A stretch of 53,569 nucleotides of DNA from Fidelibacterota bacterium. GTDB taxonomy: Bacteria; Fidelibacterota; UBA2242; JAOZSR01. Under the pieces are notes generated by a model that saw only the letters and a list, made by a program, of their open reading frames with translations, was not told where the DNA came from and did not search any database. Made by a program: the position numbers and the translations under genes. The DNA lies in assembly GCA_029939575.1 (NCBI GenBank), contig JAOZSR010000016.1:1-53569 (forward strand), read 5' to 3'. Positions 18,428 through 26,935 of this stretch are shown piece after piece. The first letter of the stretch is position 1. Each line of letters starts with the position of its first letter.

Positions 18428-21400
18428 ATGATGAAAAATAAAATTATACTGATTATTGCATTATTAACCGGTTTTCTCTTTTCTCAGAGCTTCCATGGAG
18501 ATGCTATCTACCGTGCTCGCAATGTTCATGCCGGAAACCTCATCAGAGTAACCTTTTACAATCATGGAATGCTGGGTTCAAAAAGCGGTGATGCCAGTCA
18601 GATTTATGCTGGAGAATGGCCAATCAATTCCGGGAAAATTCAGATGGGCAATGCTACAAGTTTTGTAGGTACTGAGTTATATGTCCCAAAACTTGATAGT
18701 CTCGGTGACACAACTTATACATATATTACTCCAATTGTAATGTGTGAAGGATGGGATGCAAATCGCTTCTCCCATGATGATTCTACAGGAAGATTTCAGG
18801 GATTTGAACCACTTCCCGGATATTACAATGTATCTCAAAAAGAAAAAGATGTACACCATGCAATTGCTATGAGTCATGAAGCCTTTACCTGGCCTTCTAC
18901 CTGGCCTGATAAGATGGATGATGCTAATGATCCTGGTTGGAGTGGGCACTGGAATGGATATTTCGGAAAAGACCAGAAAAATGCAGACCAGGAAAGTTAT
19001 TATGTAATGGATGATTATCAATATGACAAAAAAATTGATGGCTGTAAAATACCATTGCCAATTAGTAATGATCCATTGAGACAGGGACTTGGACTTCGAC
19101 AGGGAATCAGGGGAATGCAATGGTCAAATCCTGATGCAGAAGATTGTATTTTCTGGATATATGATATCAACAATTTTAGTGAAAACAATATGCCAAAAAC
19201 TCTTTTTGGGATAAATGTTGGAGCTGGAATGGGATCCGCTATCAATGCTGGTGGTGACAATGCAGATGATTGCGCTACTTTTTTTCGAGAATTAGATTTG
19301 ACTGTAAATTATGATTGGGATAACATCGGTGCCGGTGGTTATTCTCCTGTACCGTGGGTTGGATTTGCCTTTTTGGAATCTCCCGGAAATCCCTATGATG
19401 GAATAGATAATGATGGTGATGGTCTTGAAAACGGTAGTGGTGTAATGATTACTGAGGATGATTTCGTAACAAAATTTCTAAGTACTGGTGATGATATCGT
19501 TGTGATTGATTATGATACCTATGAAAGAACAGTGACAACTTTGCCCGATTCAGGAATAACTATTACATCCAATGGAATGACAAGAGTTTTTCAACCAAAC
19601 TCTCCTATTATGGAAATCCCCAGAAATGGTTTTGATGACAATCTCAATGGTGTAATTGATGAATCTGATGGTGCGTACGATCAGGATTCTACATATTTTT
19701 ATCTATATATTCGATCACCATATAATGATCAGGATTATTTACGTGTTGATTATTTTTCAGGTAATGGTCTTACAAATCCATTGATTGATGAGAGACGTGA
19801 TGATGGAATAGACAATGATGGTGACTGGGACAAAAACATCGATGATACCGGATTAGATGGAAAACCAGGAACCGGTGATACTGGTGAAGGTGATGGAATG
19901 CCAACAGCAGCAATAGGAAATCTTCCCGGCGAACCAAATGTTGATAAAACTGATGTAGATGAATCTGACCAGATTGGCTTGACAAGTTTCATATTCTACG
20001 AATATGGAGATGTTTCCTATAGTAATGATGCCCAGATGTGGGATGTTTCGCGCCCGGGTTATTTCGATGGAGTAATGGTAAATGTTGATGCTGACTATAT
20101 TTTCTCCTGTGGATACTTTCCATTGTTATCACAACAAAGTGAATTTTTCTCTGTTGCTATGGTTTACGGAGAAGATGAGGAAGATATTTTACGTAATAAA
20201 ACTATCGTCCAAAAAATATATAACTCCAACTATAACTTTGCAGTAGCGCCTGAAAAACCAGTTCTTCAAGCCACTTCAGGAGATGGAAAAGTAACACTTT
20301 TCTGGGATGACAAAGCGGAAGAAAGTTTTGACCGATTCCTAAAGACCTATGATTTTGAAGGGTATAAAATATATCGTGCTACTGATCCCGGATTTTCTGA
20401 TGCCGGAGAAATTACGGATGGATTTGGTTATCCGCGTTTTGTTAAGCCTATTGCTATCTTTGATAAAGTTGACTCAGTATTTGGATTTTATGAAAAAACA
20501 TTTGGACGTGGAGTAGAATTCAATCTTGGTAGCGAAACCGGATTGGTCCATACTTTTGTAGATTCAGGATTAACCAATGGTGTGACATACTATTATGCTG
20601 TTACTGCTTATGATAAAGGTGATCTTGATAAGAATATTTCACCATCTGAAACAAATAAATATGTTTCTGTCAGCGCATCAGGAGAAATCAAGACAGGTGC
20701 AAATGTTGTTGCAGTTGTACCAAATGCACCTGCACTTGGATATATTCCACCGGAATTTACAGAAAAACCAACTCTTGTTGGAACCGGTTACACAATGGGA
20801 CAAGTCGGTGTCCGTTATCTTGATCCTGATATGATGATTAATGGGACAGAATACGAAATCCAATTTCTGGATCAGGCTACTGATGGTCGTGATAATGATT
20901 TTGATGGATTAGTAGATACCTTAGATGAGGATGAATTTTTACCAAACGTTACTACAGGAATTTCACTGAAAGATATTACCGGAGGAGTTACTACAATTCT
21001 GGATACAATTTGGATTAAAGAATATTCCCGGGAACAGGATGCAATGAAAATAATCAGAAATCTCTATGAAGATGCTGACAATGATCCAACAACTTTCAGG
21101 GCTATTTCAAATGGGATGGAAATCTTTGTTAAAAATCCAATTAGTGGTATCGTGGACTTGCCGGAACTTGGAATAAATAATGGACTCAAATGGTCTGAAA
21201 GTGTAAGAGAAAACAATACATATAATATGCGATTTAAACTATTCAAGATGGGAAATTTGGAAGGAATTCCTTATCCACGACAATATAGTATTATTTTCCA
21301 TGATGAGCCTGTTTACGATACAGAAATGTTTTTTGTCATTGGTGCCCCACCATTACCTCCTATTAAGATGAATTTTGAAATTTTCGATAAAATGACCGGA

Positions 21401-22018
21401 GAAAAGGTACACTATGCTGTCTGGGATGAAACTCCAAATCCCGATATTATACAAAAAGGTCATTACTCTGCAAAGGACCGAATAATTTTCTTTGAAATTG
21501 GACAGGATGGTACTACAAAAATTCCAACCTGGGATCTTTTAAATAATTCTGTTGAAGACGAAACATTTTTCAATAGACTTGGCAGATCTATAGGTGAAGG
21601 CGATACCCTGGATATTTATCCCGACTTCCCATATATGAATTCTGCCAGATATCGCTTTAAAGTTCAAGGTCAAAGTATAGATGAAATTTATGCAAAAGAG
21701 CATTTGGGAAAGATCAAAGTTGTGCCAAATCCTTATGTTGTTACAGCTGGTTGGGAACCGCAAAATCAATATAGTAATGGACGTGGAACACGCTCAATCC
21801 ATTTCACACATTTACCTCAAAAATGTATAATCAGAATCTATGCTGTTGATGGAACATTGGTAAGAACTCTGAAACACGATGCTCCTATGAATGACGGAAT
21901 GCACGATTGGGATGTAATGACTAAAGATAATATGGAATTGGCCTACGGTATTTACATCTATCATGTAGATGCCCCGGGAATTGGTGAAAAAGTTGGCAGG
22001 TTTATAATCATCAAATAA
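18428..22018 (+). CDS. Large secreted surface protein, paralogue of the protein at 3293-6922
   Basis: 1196 aa with signal peptide (about 1-19). It shares the blocks of its paralogue in the same order: RGMQWSNPDAEDCIFWIYD near residue 220, FAFLESPG and a DNDGDG motif near 318-330, an FN3 domain from about 607 (PEKPVLQATSGDGKVTLFWD), and a C-terminal domain from about 1097 opening KVVPNPYV and ending GRFIIIK. Additional DNDGD motifs (near 460) suggest calcium sites. ATG 18431 fits the GGAG ribosome-binding site (7 nt) slightly better than ATG 18428. It lies between the PorV-like gene and the parvulin gene. Function unknown; the conserved neighbourhood makes a structural or glycan-binding part of the uptake complex plausible. 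Confidence 0.8.
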   Translation: MMKNKIILIIALLTGFLFSQSFHGDAIYRARNVHAGNLIRVTFYNHGMLGSKSGDASQIYAGEWPINSGKIQMGNATSFVGTELYVPKLDSLGDTTYTYITPIVMCEGWDANRFSHDDSTGRFQGFEPLPGYYNVSQKEKDVHHAIAMSHEAFTWPSTWPDKMDDANDPGWSGHWNGYFGKDQKNADQESYYVMDDYQYDKKIDGCKIPLPISNDPLRQGLGLRQGIRGMQWSNPDAEDCIFWIYDINNFSENNMPKTLFGINVGAGMGSAINAGGDNADDCATFFRELDLTVNYDWDNIGAGGYSPVPWVGFAFLESPGNPYDGIDNDGDGLENGSGVMITEDDFVTKFLSTGDDIVVIDYDTYERTVTTLPDSGITITSNGMTRVFQPNSPIMEIPRNGFDDNLNGVIDESDGAYDQDSTYFYLYIRSPYNDQDYLRVDYFSGNGLTNPLIDERRDDGIDNDGDWDKNIDDTGLDGKPGTGDTGEGDGMPTAAIGNLPGEPNVDKTDVDESDQIGLTSFIFYEYGDVSYSNDAQMWDVSRPGYFDGVMVNVDADYIFSCGYFPLLSQQSEFFSVAMVYGEDEEDILRNKTIVQKIYNSNYNFAVAPEKPVLQATSGDGKVTLFWDDKAEESFDRFLKTYDFEGYKIYRATDPGFSDAGEITDGFGYPRFVKPIAIFDKVDSVFGFYEKTFGRGVEFNLGSETGLVHTFVDSGLTNGVTYYYAVTAYDKGDLDKNISPSETNKYVSVSASGEIKTGANVVAVVPNAPALGYIPPEFTEKPTLVGTGYTMGQVGVRYLDPDMMINGTEYEIQFLDQATDGRDNDFDGLVDTLDEDEFLPNVTTGISLKDITGGVTTILDTIWIKEYSREQDAMKIIRNLYEDADNDPTTFRAISNGMEIFVKNPISGIVDLPELGINNGLKWSESVRENNTYNMRFKLFKMGNLEGIPYPRQYSIIFHDEPVYDTEMFFVIGAPPLPPIKMNFEIFDKMTGEKVHYAVWDETPNPDIIQKGHYSAKDRIIFFEIGQDGTTKIPTWDLLNNSVEDETFFNRLGRSIGEGDTLDIYPDFPYMNSARYRFKVQGQSIDEIYAKEHLGKIKVVPNPYVVTAGWEPQNQYSNGRGTRSIHFTHLPQKCIIRIYAVDGTLVRTLKHDAPMNDGMHDWDVMTKDNMELAYGIYIYHVDAPGIGEKVGRFIIIK

Positions 22019-22019
22019 A

Positions 22020-23474
22020 ATGAAGTTACTAAAAAATAAAATATTAACATTCCTATCTTCAACTGTGCTTAGATTAATAATTCTAAGCACAGTATTCCTG
22101 GGTTTAAATCAATGCTCAAAAGAAAATCAGATTGTTGCAAATTTTGGTGACCACAGGATAACACTTGAAGAGTTTAAAATAGCATATATTAAAGTACTGA
22201 AACAACCTGATGTCTATGATTCTAAGAAATTGCGGGAGAATTTCCTGGACGAAATGATCAATCGCAAATTGCTGGCAGAAGAAGCACGCAAAGAAAAACT
22301 GGATGAGAATGAAAAATTTCAAATGCGAGTGAAAAGTTATACCAATAAAAATCTAAGGGAAGAACATTTTAATAAAGTAATTCGGCCAAAAATTGAAATT
22401 GATTCAACATTAATCAACCAGGTTTTTGCATTTACTAAACAACAACGTCGAATCAAACATTTATATTTTATCAATAAAAATGAGGCTGATACTATACATC
22501 AATTACTGGATCAAGGTAAAAATTGGGATGAATTGGCTTCACAAGTATTTAATGATACAATTCTATCAAAAAATGGTGGAGATTTAGGATGGGTATACTG
22601 GGATCAGTTGGAATACAACCTGGCAATGACTGCTTTTAATCAAAATCTGAATACCTATTCACTACCCGTTAAATCTTCTTTTGGATTTCATATTGTCAAA
22701 CCAGTCGATTATCGTGTAAATCCTTTACTTTCAGAATATGAGAAGAAACTTAACAATGATAATATAGAATCCTTATTGGAAAATAAAATTGGTGATCAAA
22801 TAGCATCGGCATATATTTTTGATATCATGAGTAAAAAGAATATCCGGATCAATACTGAACTGGGAAATTTAATTTATGCCAAATTAAAGGAGATCTTTAA
22901 ACGCCAGCCTACACAATATGATAGTATGAGTGAGTTACAGATAAATGATGTAGAATTGGGACAAGTGCAATTAAACCTTTGGGATAGTAGAAATGAAGTT
23001 CTACTCAATGTAGATAATGACAAGTTGACTGTAGGTGAATTTATTGGTTATCTGGCTTATGTGCCATATTCTACAATTTATAATGATTTCAAAGGAACTC
23101 TGGATTATGTGATTCGTGATTTTGTGCTTACAATTGAAGCAAAAAATATGAACTTATCAGAAAAATCAGAAAAAGTACAGATAAAGGAAGCAATATTCAA
23201 AGATTATTTGCTTCAGCAAGCAATTCGCAGTATTATTGTCAGATCAGTTGTAATTACAGAAAAAGAAATACAAAAGAGATATGATGAGAAGAAAGAAGAA
23301 TTATATCGAAATGTAACATTTAATGAAGCAAAAAATGCTATTCAAAAGGATTTACTGAAAAGTAAAAGAACAAATGCTGTAAACAATTATCTGAATAACT
23401 TAAAAAAAGATGTAATAATAAAAAAACAATATGATGTAATACACAAATATTATGAAAGTGTATTACAGGGATAA
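22020..23474 (+). CDS. Parvulin-type peptidyl-prolyl isomerase / SurA-like lipoprotein
   Basis: 484 aa. The hydrophobic N-terminus ends in LNQC (Cys32), a plausible lipobox. A SurA/PrsA-type N-terminal helical segment (about 40-125) leads to a parvulin domain (about 130-235), recognisable from RRIKHLYFINKN, GGDLGWV and SSFGFHIVKPVDY; a further helical chaperone-like part follows. The ATG begins 1 nt after the upstream stop codon and has no clear ribosome-binding site, so expression probably depends on translational coupling. A 12-bp hairpin lies in its signal-sequence codons (22062-22093). Such proteins fold outer-membrane or secreted proteins; here it may serve the receptor, barrel and large surface protein upstream. 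Confidence 0.85.
   Translation: MKLLKNKILTFLSSTVLRLIILSTVFLGLNQCSKENQIVANFGDHRITLEEFKIAYIKVLKQPDVYDSKKLRENFLDEMINRKLLAEEARKEKLDENEKFQMRVKSYTNKNLREEHFNKVIRPKIEIDSTLINQVFAFTKQQRRIKHLYFINKNEADTIHQLLDQGKNWDELASQVFNDTILSKNGGDLGWVYWDQLEYNLAMTAFNQNLNTYSLPVKSSFGFHIVKPVDYRVNPLLSEYEKKLNNDNIESLLENKIGDQIASAYIFDIMSKKNIRINTELGNLIYAKLKEIFKRQPTQYDSMSELQINDVELGQVQLNLWDSRNEVLLNVDNDKLTVGEFIGYLAYVPYSTIYNDFKGTLDYVIRDFVLTIEAKNMNLSEKSEKVQIKEAIFKDYLLQQAIRSIIVRSVVITEKEIQKRYDEKKEELYRNVTFNEAKNAIQKDLLKSKRTNAVNNYLNNLKKDVIIKKQYDVIHKYYESVLQG
22062..22093 (+). repeat. Perfect 12-bp inverted repeat inside the parvulin gene
   Basis: ACTGTGCTTAGA (22062-22073) and TCTAAGCACAGT (22082-22093) form a perfect hairpin with an 8-nt loop about 42 nt into the coding sequence. 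No T-tract follows, so it is not an intrinsic terminator. It could slow translation or mark an RNA processing or stabilising site between the structural genes upstream and those downstream. Confidence 0.8.
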
Positions 23475-23496
23475 AATTGGAAGGATGAATTAAAAC

Positions 23497-25341
23497 ATGA
23501 AATTACATGGAATTGATATACTGATAATGGTAGTCTACATGGTGGCAATTACAGTAATTGGTTTTCTAATGAAAAAACGTGCTGAGCAAGGTGAAAAGGA
23601 ATATTTGTTAGGTGGAAACCGACTTCCCTGGTACATGCTTGGTTTGTCAAATGCTTCCGGGATGCTTGATATTTCAGGTACAATGTGGTTGGTAACAATT
23701 GGATTTATTTATGGACTGAAATCAATCTGGATTCCATGGCTCTGGCCGGTTTTTAATCAGATTTTTATGATGGTCTTCCTATCAAAATGGCTCCGAAGAT
23801 CAGGTGTCACTACCGGTGCCGAATGGTTAAAAACCAGATTTGGTGATGGTAGAGATTCGCAACTTTCTCATATCATTGTAGTAGTGTTTGCTATTATCAG
23901 TTGTTTGGGATTTTTAGCATACGGATTTATTGGTTTGGGAAAATTCGTAATGATCTTTATCCCCTGGGAAACTGTGGCAGGATTTATTGGATTTGATCCA
24001 GGTATTATCGCTCCTCAATTTGTTCCTCATGTTTACGGAATTGTATTTACATTATTGGCCGCTGGTTACAGTTTAATGGGCGGAATGGCCGGAATTGTTT
24101 GGGCAGATGTCATTCAGTATACAATCATCACAATTTCAGCTGTTGTTGTAGCAATTATAGCCATGATAAAACTTGCAGATGTAGGTTCTCTGAATATTCC
24201 TGATGGATGGCTAAATCCTTTTGCCGGTGTTCGTCTTGATATGGATTGGTCTAATATCATTCCCCAGGTAAATGAGGTGATCAAAAATGATGGTTACTCC
24301 CTCTTCTCAGTTTTTATGATGATGATGCTGTTCAAAGGAATTCTTGTATCTGCTGCCGGCCCGGCTCCTAATTATGACATGCAAAAAGTATTGTCTACAA
24401 AAAATCCAAAAGAAGCAGGCATGATGAGTGGATCAGTTTCTGTAATCCTGATGCCTTTCAGATATTTGATGATTACTGCCTTTATCGTTCTGGGGCTTTT
24501 ATATTTTGAGAAATTGAATTTGATGGTAGGCGGTAAAATTGATTTTGAACAAATCCTGCCTGCTGCAATGGTGGAATTTGTACCAATGGGATTTCTTGGA
24601 TTGCTGGTAGCTGGTTTGACAGCTGCTTTTGTATCAACTTTTTCCGGTACTCTAAATGCTGGTCAGGCATATATTGTCAATGACATTTTTTTGAAATACA
24701 TAAATCCAAATGCTAAGGGAAAACGAATTGCTCGCACCAGTCAATTTATTGGTGTCTTTTTGGTAATTTTCTCTATTGTTCTGGGAATTTTTGCACAAAA
24801 TATTGATTCAGTATTGAAGTGGATTGTATCAGGACTTTACGGAAGTTATGTAGTATCCAATGTATTGAAATGGTATTGGTGGCGATTCAATGGTTATGGA
24901 TATTTTTGGGGAATGCTTGGTGGGCTGGTTCCAGCATTGATTTTTGCAAAGGTAGTTCCCAGTAATATGCAACTCTATTTCTTCCCAATAATTCTTTTGA
25001 TTTCAGCGATTGCCTGTATTGTTGCAACATTGAAAACAAACCCAACTAATGAGGAGGTACTGAGGAATTTTTACAAAAAAGTACGGCCTTGGGGATTTTG
25101 GAAGCCTATACATGACAAAGTTGTTGCAGAAAATCCTGATTTCATTAATGATTCAAACTTCAAAACTGATATGCTGAATGTTTTTGTTGGTGTTATATGG
25201 CAAACCGCACTGGTTGCAATTGCAATTTATATGGTGACATTGCAATGGATACCAGTTGTGATTTGTGCTGTAGTAATCACTATTACTTCTTTCATACTAA
25301 AAAGAAATTGGTATGACAAAATCAGTGGTAATGGATATTAA
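23497..25341 (+). CDS. Sodium:solute symporter family transporter
   Basis: 614 aa with about 14 predicted membrane segments from residue 7 onward, matching the SSS/SLC5 family (early GNRLPWYMLGLSNASGMLDISGT motif, central AGLTAAFVSTFSGTLNAGQAYIVNDI). Such proteins couple sodium entry to uptake of sugars, amino acids or vitamins. It has its own GGAAGG ribosome-binding site, 22 nt after the parvulin gene. Being placed between the outer-membrane uptake genes and the cytoplasmic epimerase and phosphorylase, it is the best candidate for carrying mannobiose or a related sugar across the inner membrane. The sequence alone does not fix the substrate. Confidence 0.92.
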   Translation: MKLHGIDILIMVVYMVAITVIGFLMKKRAEQGEKEYLLGGNRLPWYMLGLSNASGMLDISGTMWLVTIGFIYGLKSIWIPWLWPVFNQIFMMVFLSKWLRRSGVTTGAEWLKTRFGDGRDSQLSHIIVVVFAIISCLGFLAYGFIGLGKFVMIFIPWETVAGFIGFDPGIIAPQFVPHVYGIVFTLLAAGYSLMGGMAGIVWADVIQYTIITISAVVVAIIAMIKLADVGSLNIPDGWLNPFAGVRLDMDWSNIIPQVNEVIKNDGYSLFSVFMMMMLFKGILVSAAGPAPNYDMQKVLSTKNPKEAGMMSGSVSVILMPFRYLMITAFIVLGLLYFEKLNLMVGGKIDFEQILPAAMVEFVPMGFLGLLVAGLTAAFVSTFSGTLNAGQAYIVNDIFLKYINPNAKGKRIARTSQFIGVFLVIFSIVLGIFAQNIDSVLKWIVSGLYGSYVVSNVLKWYWWRFNGYGYFWGMLGGLVPALIFAKVVPSNMQLYFFPIILLISAIACIVATLKTNPTNEEVLRNFYKKVRPWGFWKPIHDKVVAENPDFINDSNFKTDMLNVFVGVIWQTALVAIAIYMVTLQWIPVVICAVVITITSFILKRNWYDKISGNGY

Positions 25342-25359
25342 AACTTTTGGGGAAAATAT

Positions 25360-26913
25360 ATGATGAATAATAATTTTACAAGACGGGATTTTTTAAAGTT
25401 AACAGGAATTGCAGCTATTTCAGTATGCTTGCCAAACTGTACAAAATCCCCAATTGAAAAGCCAAATGTAATTGTGATGTACATTGATGATCTTGATTTC
25501 AGGGAGTTGGGATATTACGGCAATAAAGCATTAACACCAAATATTGATAAACTTGCTAATGAGGGAGCTATTTTAAATCGATATTATGCTACATCTCCGG
25601 TTTGTACACCTAGTCGATATACGACTCTGACTGGAAAATATGCCGGAAAATGCAAAAAGTTACAAAGTGATTATCCTCTTGATGATCCGGCTTTTATTCG
25701 CTGGAATACATTTATTACTGAAGATGAAGTCACGATAGCCCATCGCTTAAAAAAGATAGGTTATACAACTGGAATTGTTGGAAAATATCATCTTTTTGGG
25801 AATGAAGCCTTGCAAAAGAAGAATCCTAAAAACCCACAAATAGATGATCCTGTAGTTTTAAAGAATTTGAAACATAATTATAAAGCAGCTCAAGACAATA
25901 TAAAAAAATATGCTGGTTTTGATTATGCTGAGAGCATTTACGCCAATAACCTGCATACTTTGCAACTTCCTGATGAATTACATTATCATAATATGGATTG
26001 GGAAACCAAAAGTGCAGTGGAATTTATCGACCAGAACAAAGATAATCCATTTTATCTTTATATGGCTACAACAATACCTCATGACCCACCGGCAGTTGAC
26101 TCAATGAAACAAAGTACCAGAGTATCTCCGGCAGGTTTCCTTGATAAAGAGATCAATGTTCAACCTTCCAGAAAAAATGTTTTTGATCGTGTAAAAAAAG
26201 CAGGATTGCCAGAAAAATCTGCTCCAATGGTCTGGCTGGATGATGCAATTGGCGTTGTAATGAATAAACTTGATGAACATGGACTTCGAGAAAATACTAT
26301 GATCATTTTTGCCAGTGATCATGGTAATGAGCGTGGAAAAATGACTCTTTATGAAGACGGTGCCAAATGTCCGGCTTTTATTTATTGGAAAGATCATATC
26401 AAACCCGGGCAGCAAGTAAATAAAATTACTGGAAATGTAGACATTGTTCCTACAATTCTTGATGCTTGCAATATTAAAACAACTGCAGAAGATGATCTCG
26501 ATGGAATGAGTTGGTTAAATCTTTTTAACAATAAGAAAATAGACTGGCGAAAATCTTTGTATCTGGAAGTTTGTTATACTCGTGGTATTGTAACTGAAGA
26601 CTGGAAATACATTGCAATCAGATATCCAAAGAAAATTCAAGCGAAAATAACTCCAGAAAATGAACAGATGTATAATCACGAAGGAACCTTATATTCTGCA
26701 AATAATCCTGCCGGTAAAAAGAAAGCAAGATATGGTGCTGATAAAGATTATCCACATTATTTTGATCATAATCAATTATACAATATTTCAGAAGATCCAA
26801 ACGAACTGGTTAATTTATTTCATGATGAAAAATACAAAAACAAAGCAGATGAATTTCAGAAAATATTAAAAAAAGTCAGTGTGAAAATACCACACCACTT
26901 TGGCGAATTTTAG
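25360..26913 (+). CDS. Type I sulfatase (family S1)
   Basis: 517 aa. The start has a twin-arginine-like FTRRDFLKLTG and a lipobox-like cysteine (Cys27), so export to the periplasm or membrane is likely. Metal-binding DD (residues 43-44) and the formylglycine motif C82-T-P-S-R86, followed by TGKY, identify an alkaline-phosphatase-fold sulfatase; the later FASDHGNERG supplies further metal ligands. It hydrolyses sulfate esters, presumably on a glycan. It needs a formylglycine-generating (anaerobic or aerobic) maturase, none of which is in the window. It sits between the symporter and a GH5-like glycosidase. Substrate is not predictable from sequence; a sulfated mannan is proposed from context. 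Confidence 0.92.
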   Translation: MMNNNFTRRDFLKLTGIAAISVCLPNCTKSPIEKPNVIVMYIDDLDFRELGYYGNKALTPNIDKLANEGAILNRYYATSPVCTPSRYTTLTGKYAGKCKKLQSDYPLDDPAFIRWNTFITEDEVTIAHRLKKIGYTTGIVGKYHLFGNEALQKKNPKNPQIDDPVVLKNLKHNYKAAQDNIKKYAGFDYAESIYANNLHTLQLPDELHYHNMDWETKSAVEFIDQNKDNPFYLYMATTIPHDPPAVDSMKQSTRVSPAGFLDKEINVQPSRKNVFDRVKKAGLPEKSAPMVWLDDAIGVVMNKLDEHGLRENTMIIFASDHGNERGKMTLYEDGAKCPAFIYWKDHIKPGQQVNKITGNVDIVPTILDACNIKTTAEDDLDGMSWLNLFNNKKIDWRKSLYLEVCYTRGIVTEDWKYIAIRYPKKIQAKITPENEQMYNHEGTLYSANNPAGKKKARYGADKDYPHYFDHNQLYNISEDPNELVNLFHDEKYKNKADEFQKILKKVSVKIPHHFGEF

Positions 26914-26935
26914 CAAAAACTTGAAGGAAGAATAC

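Noticed and set aside
26900-26935. Upstream in-frame start for the GH5-like gene
   Set aside because: It overlaps the sulfatase end and would place a non-signal extension before a good signal peptide with its own ribosome-binding site.
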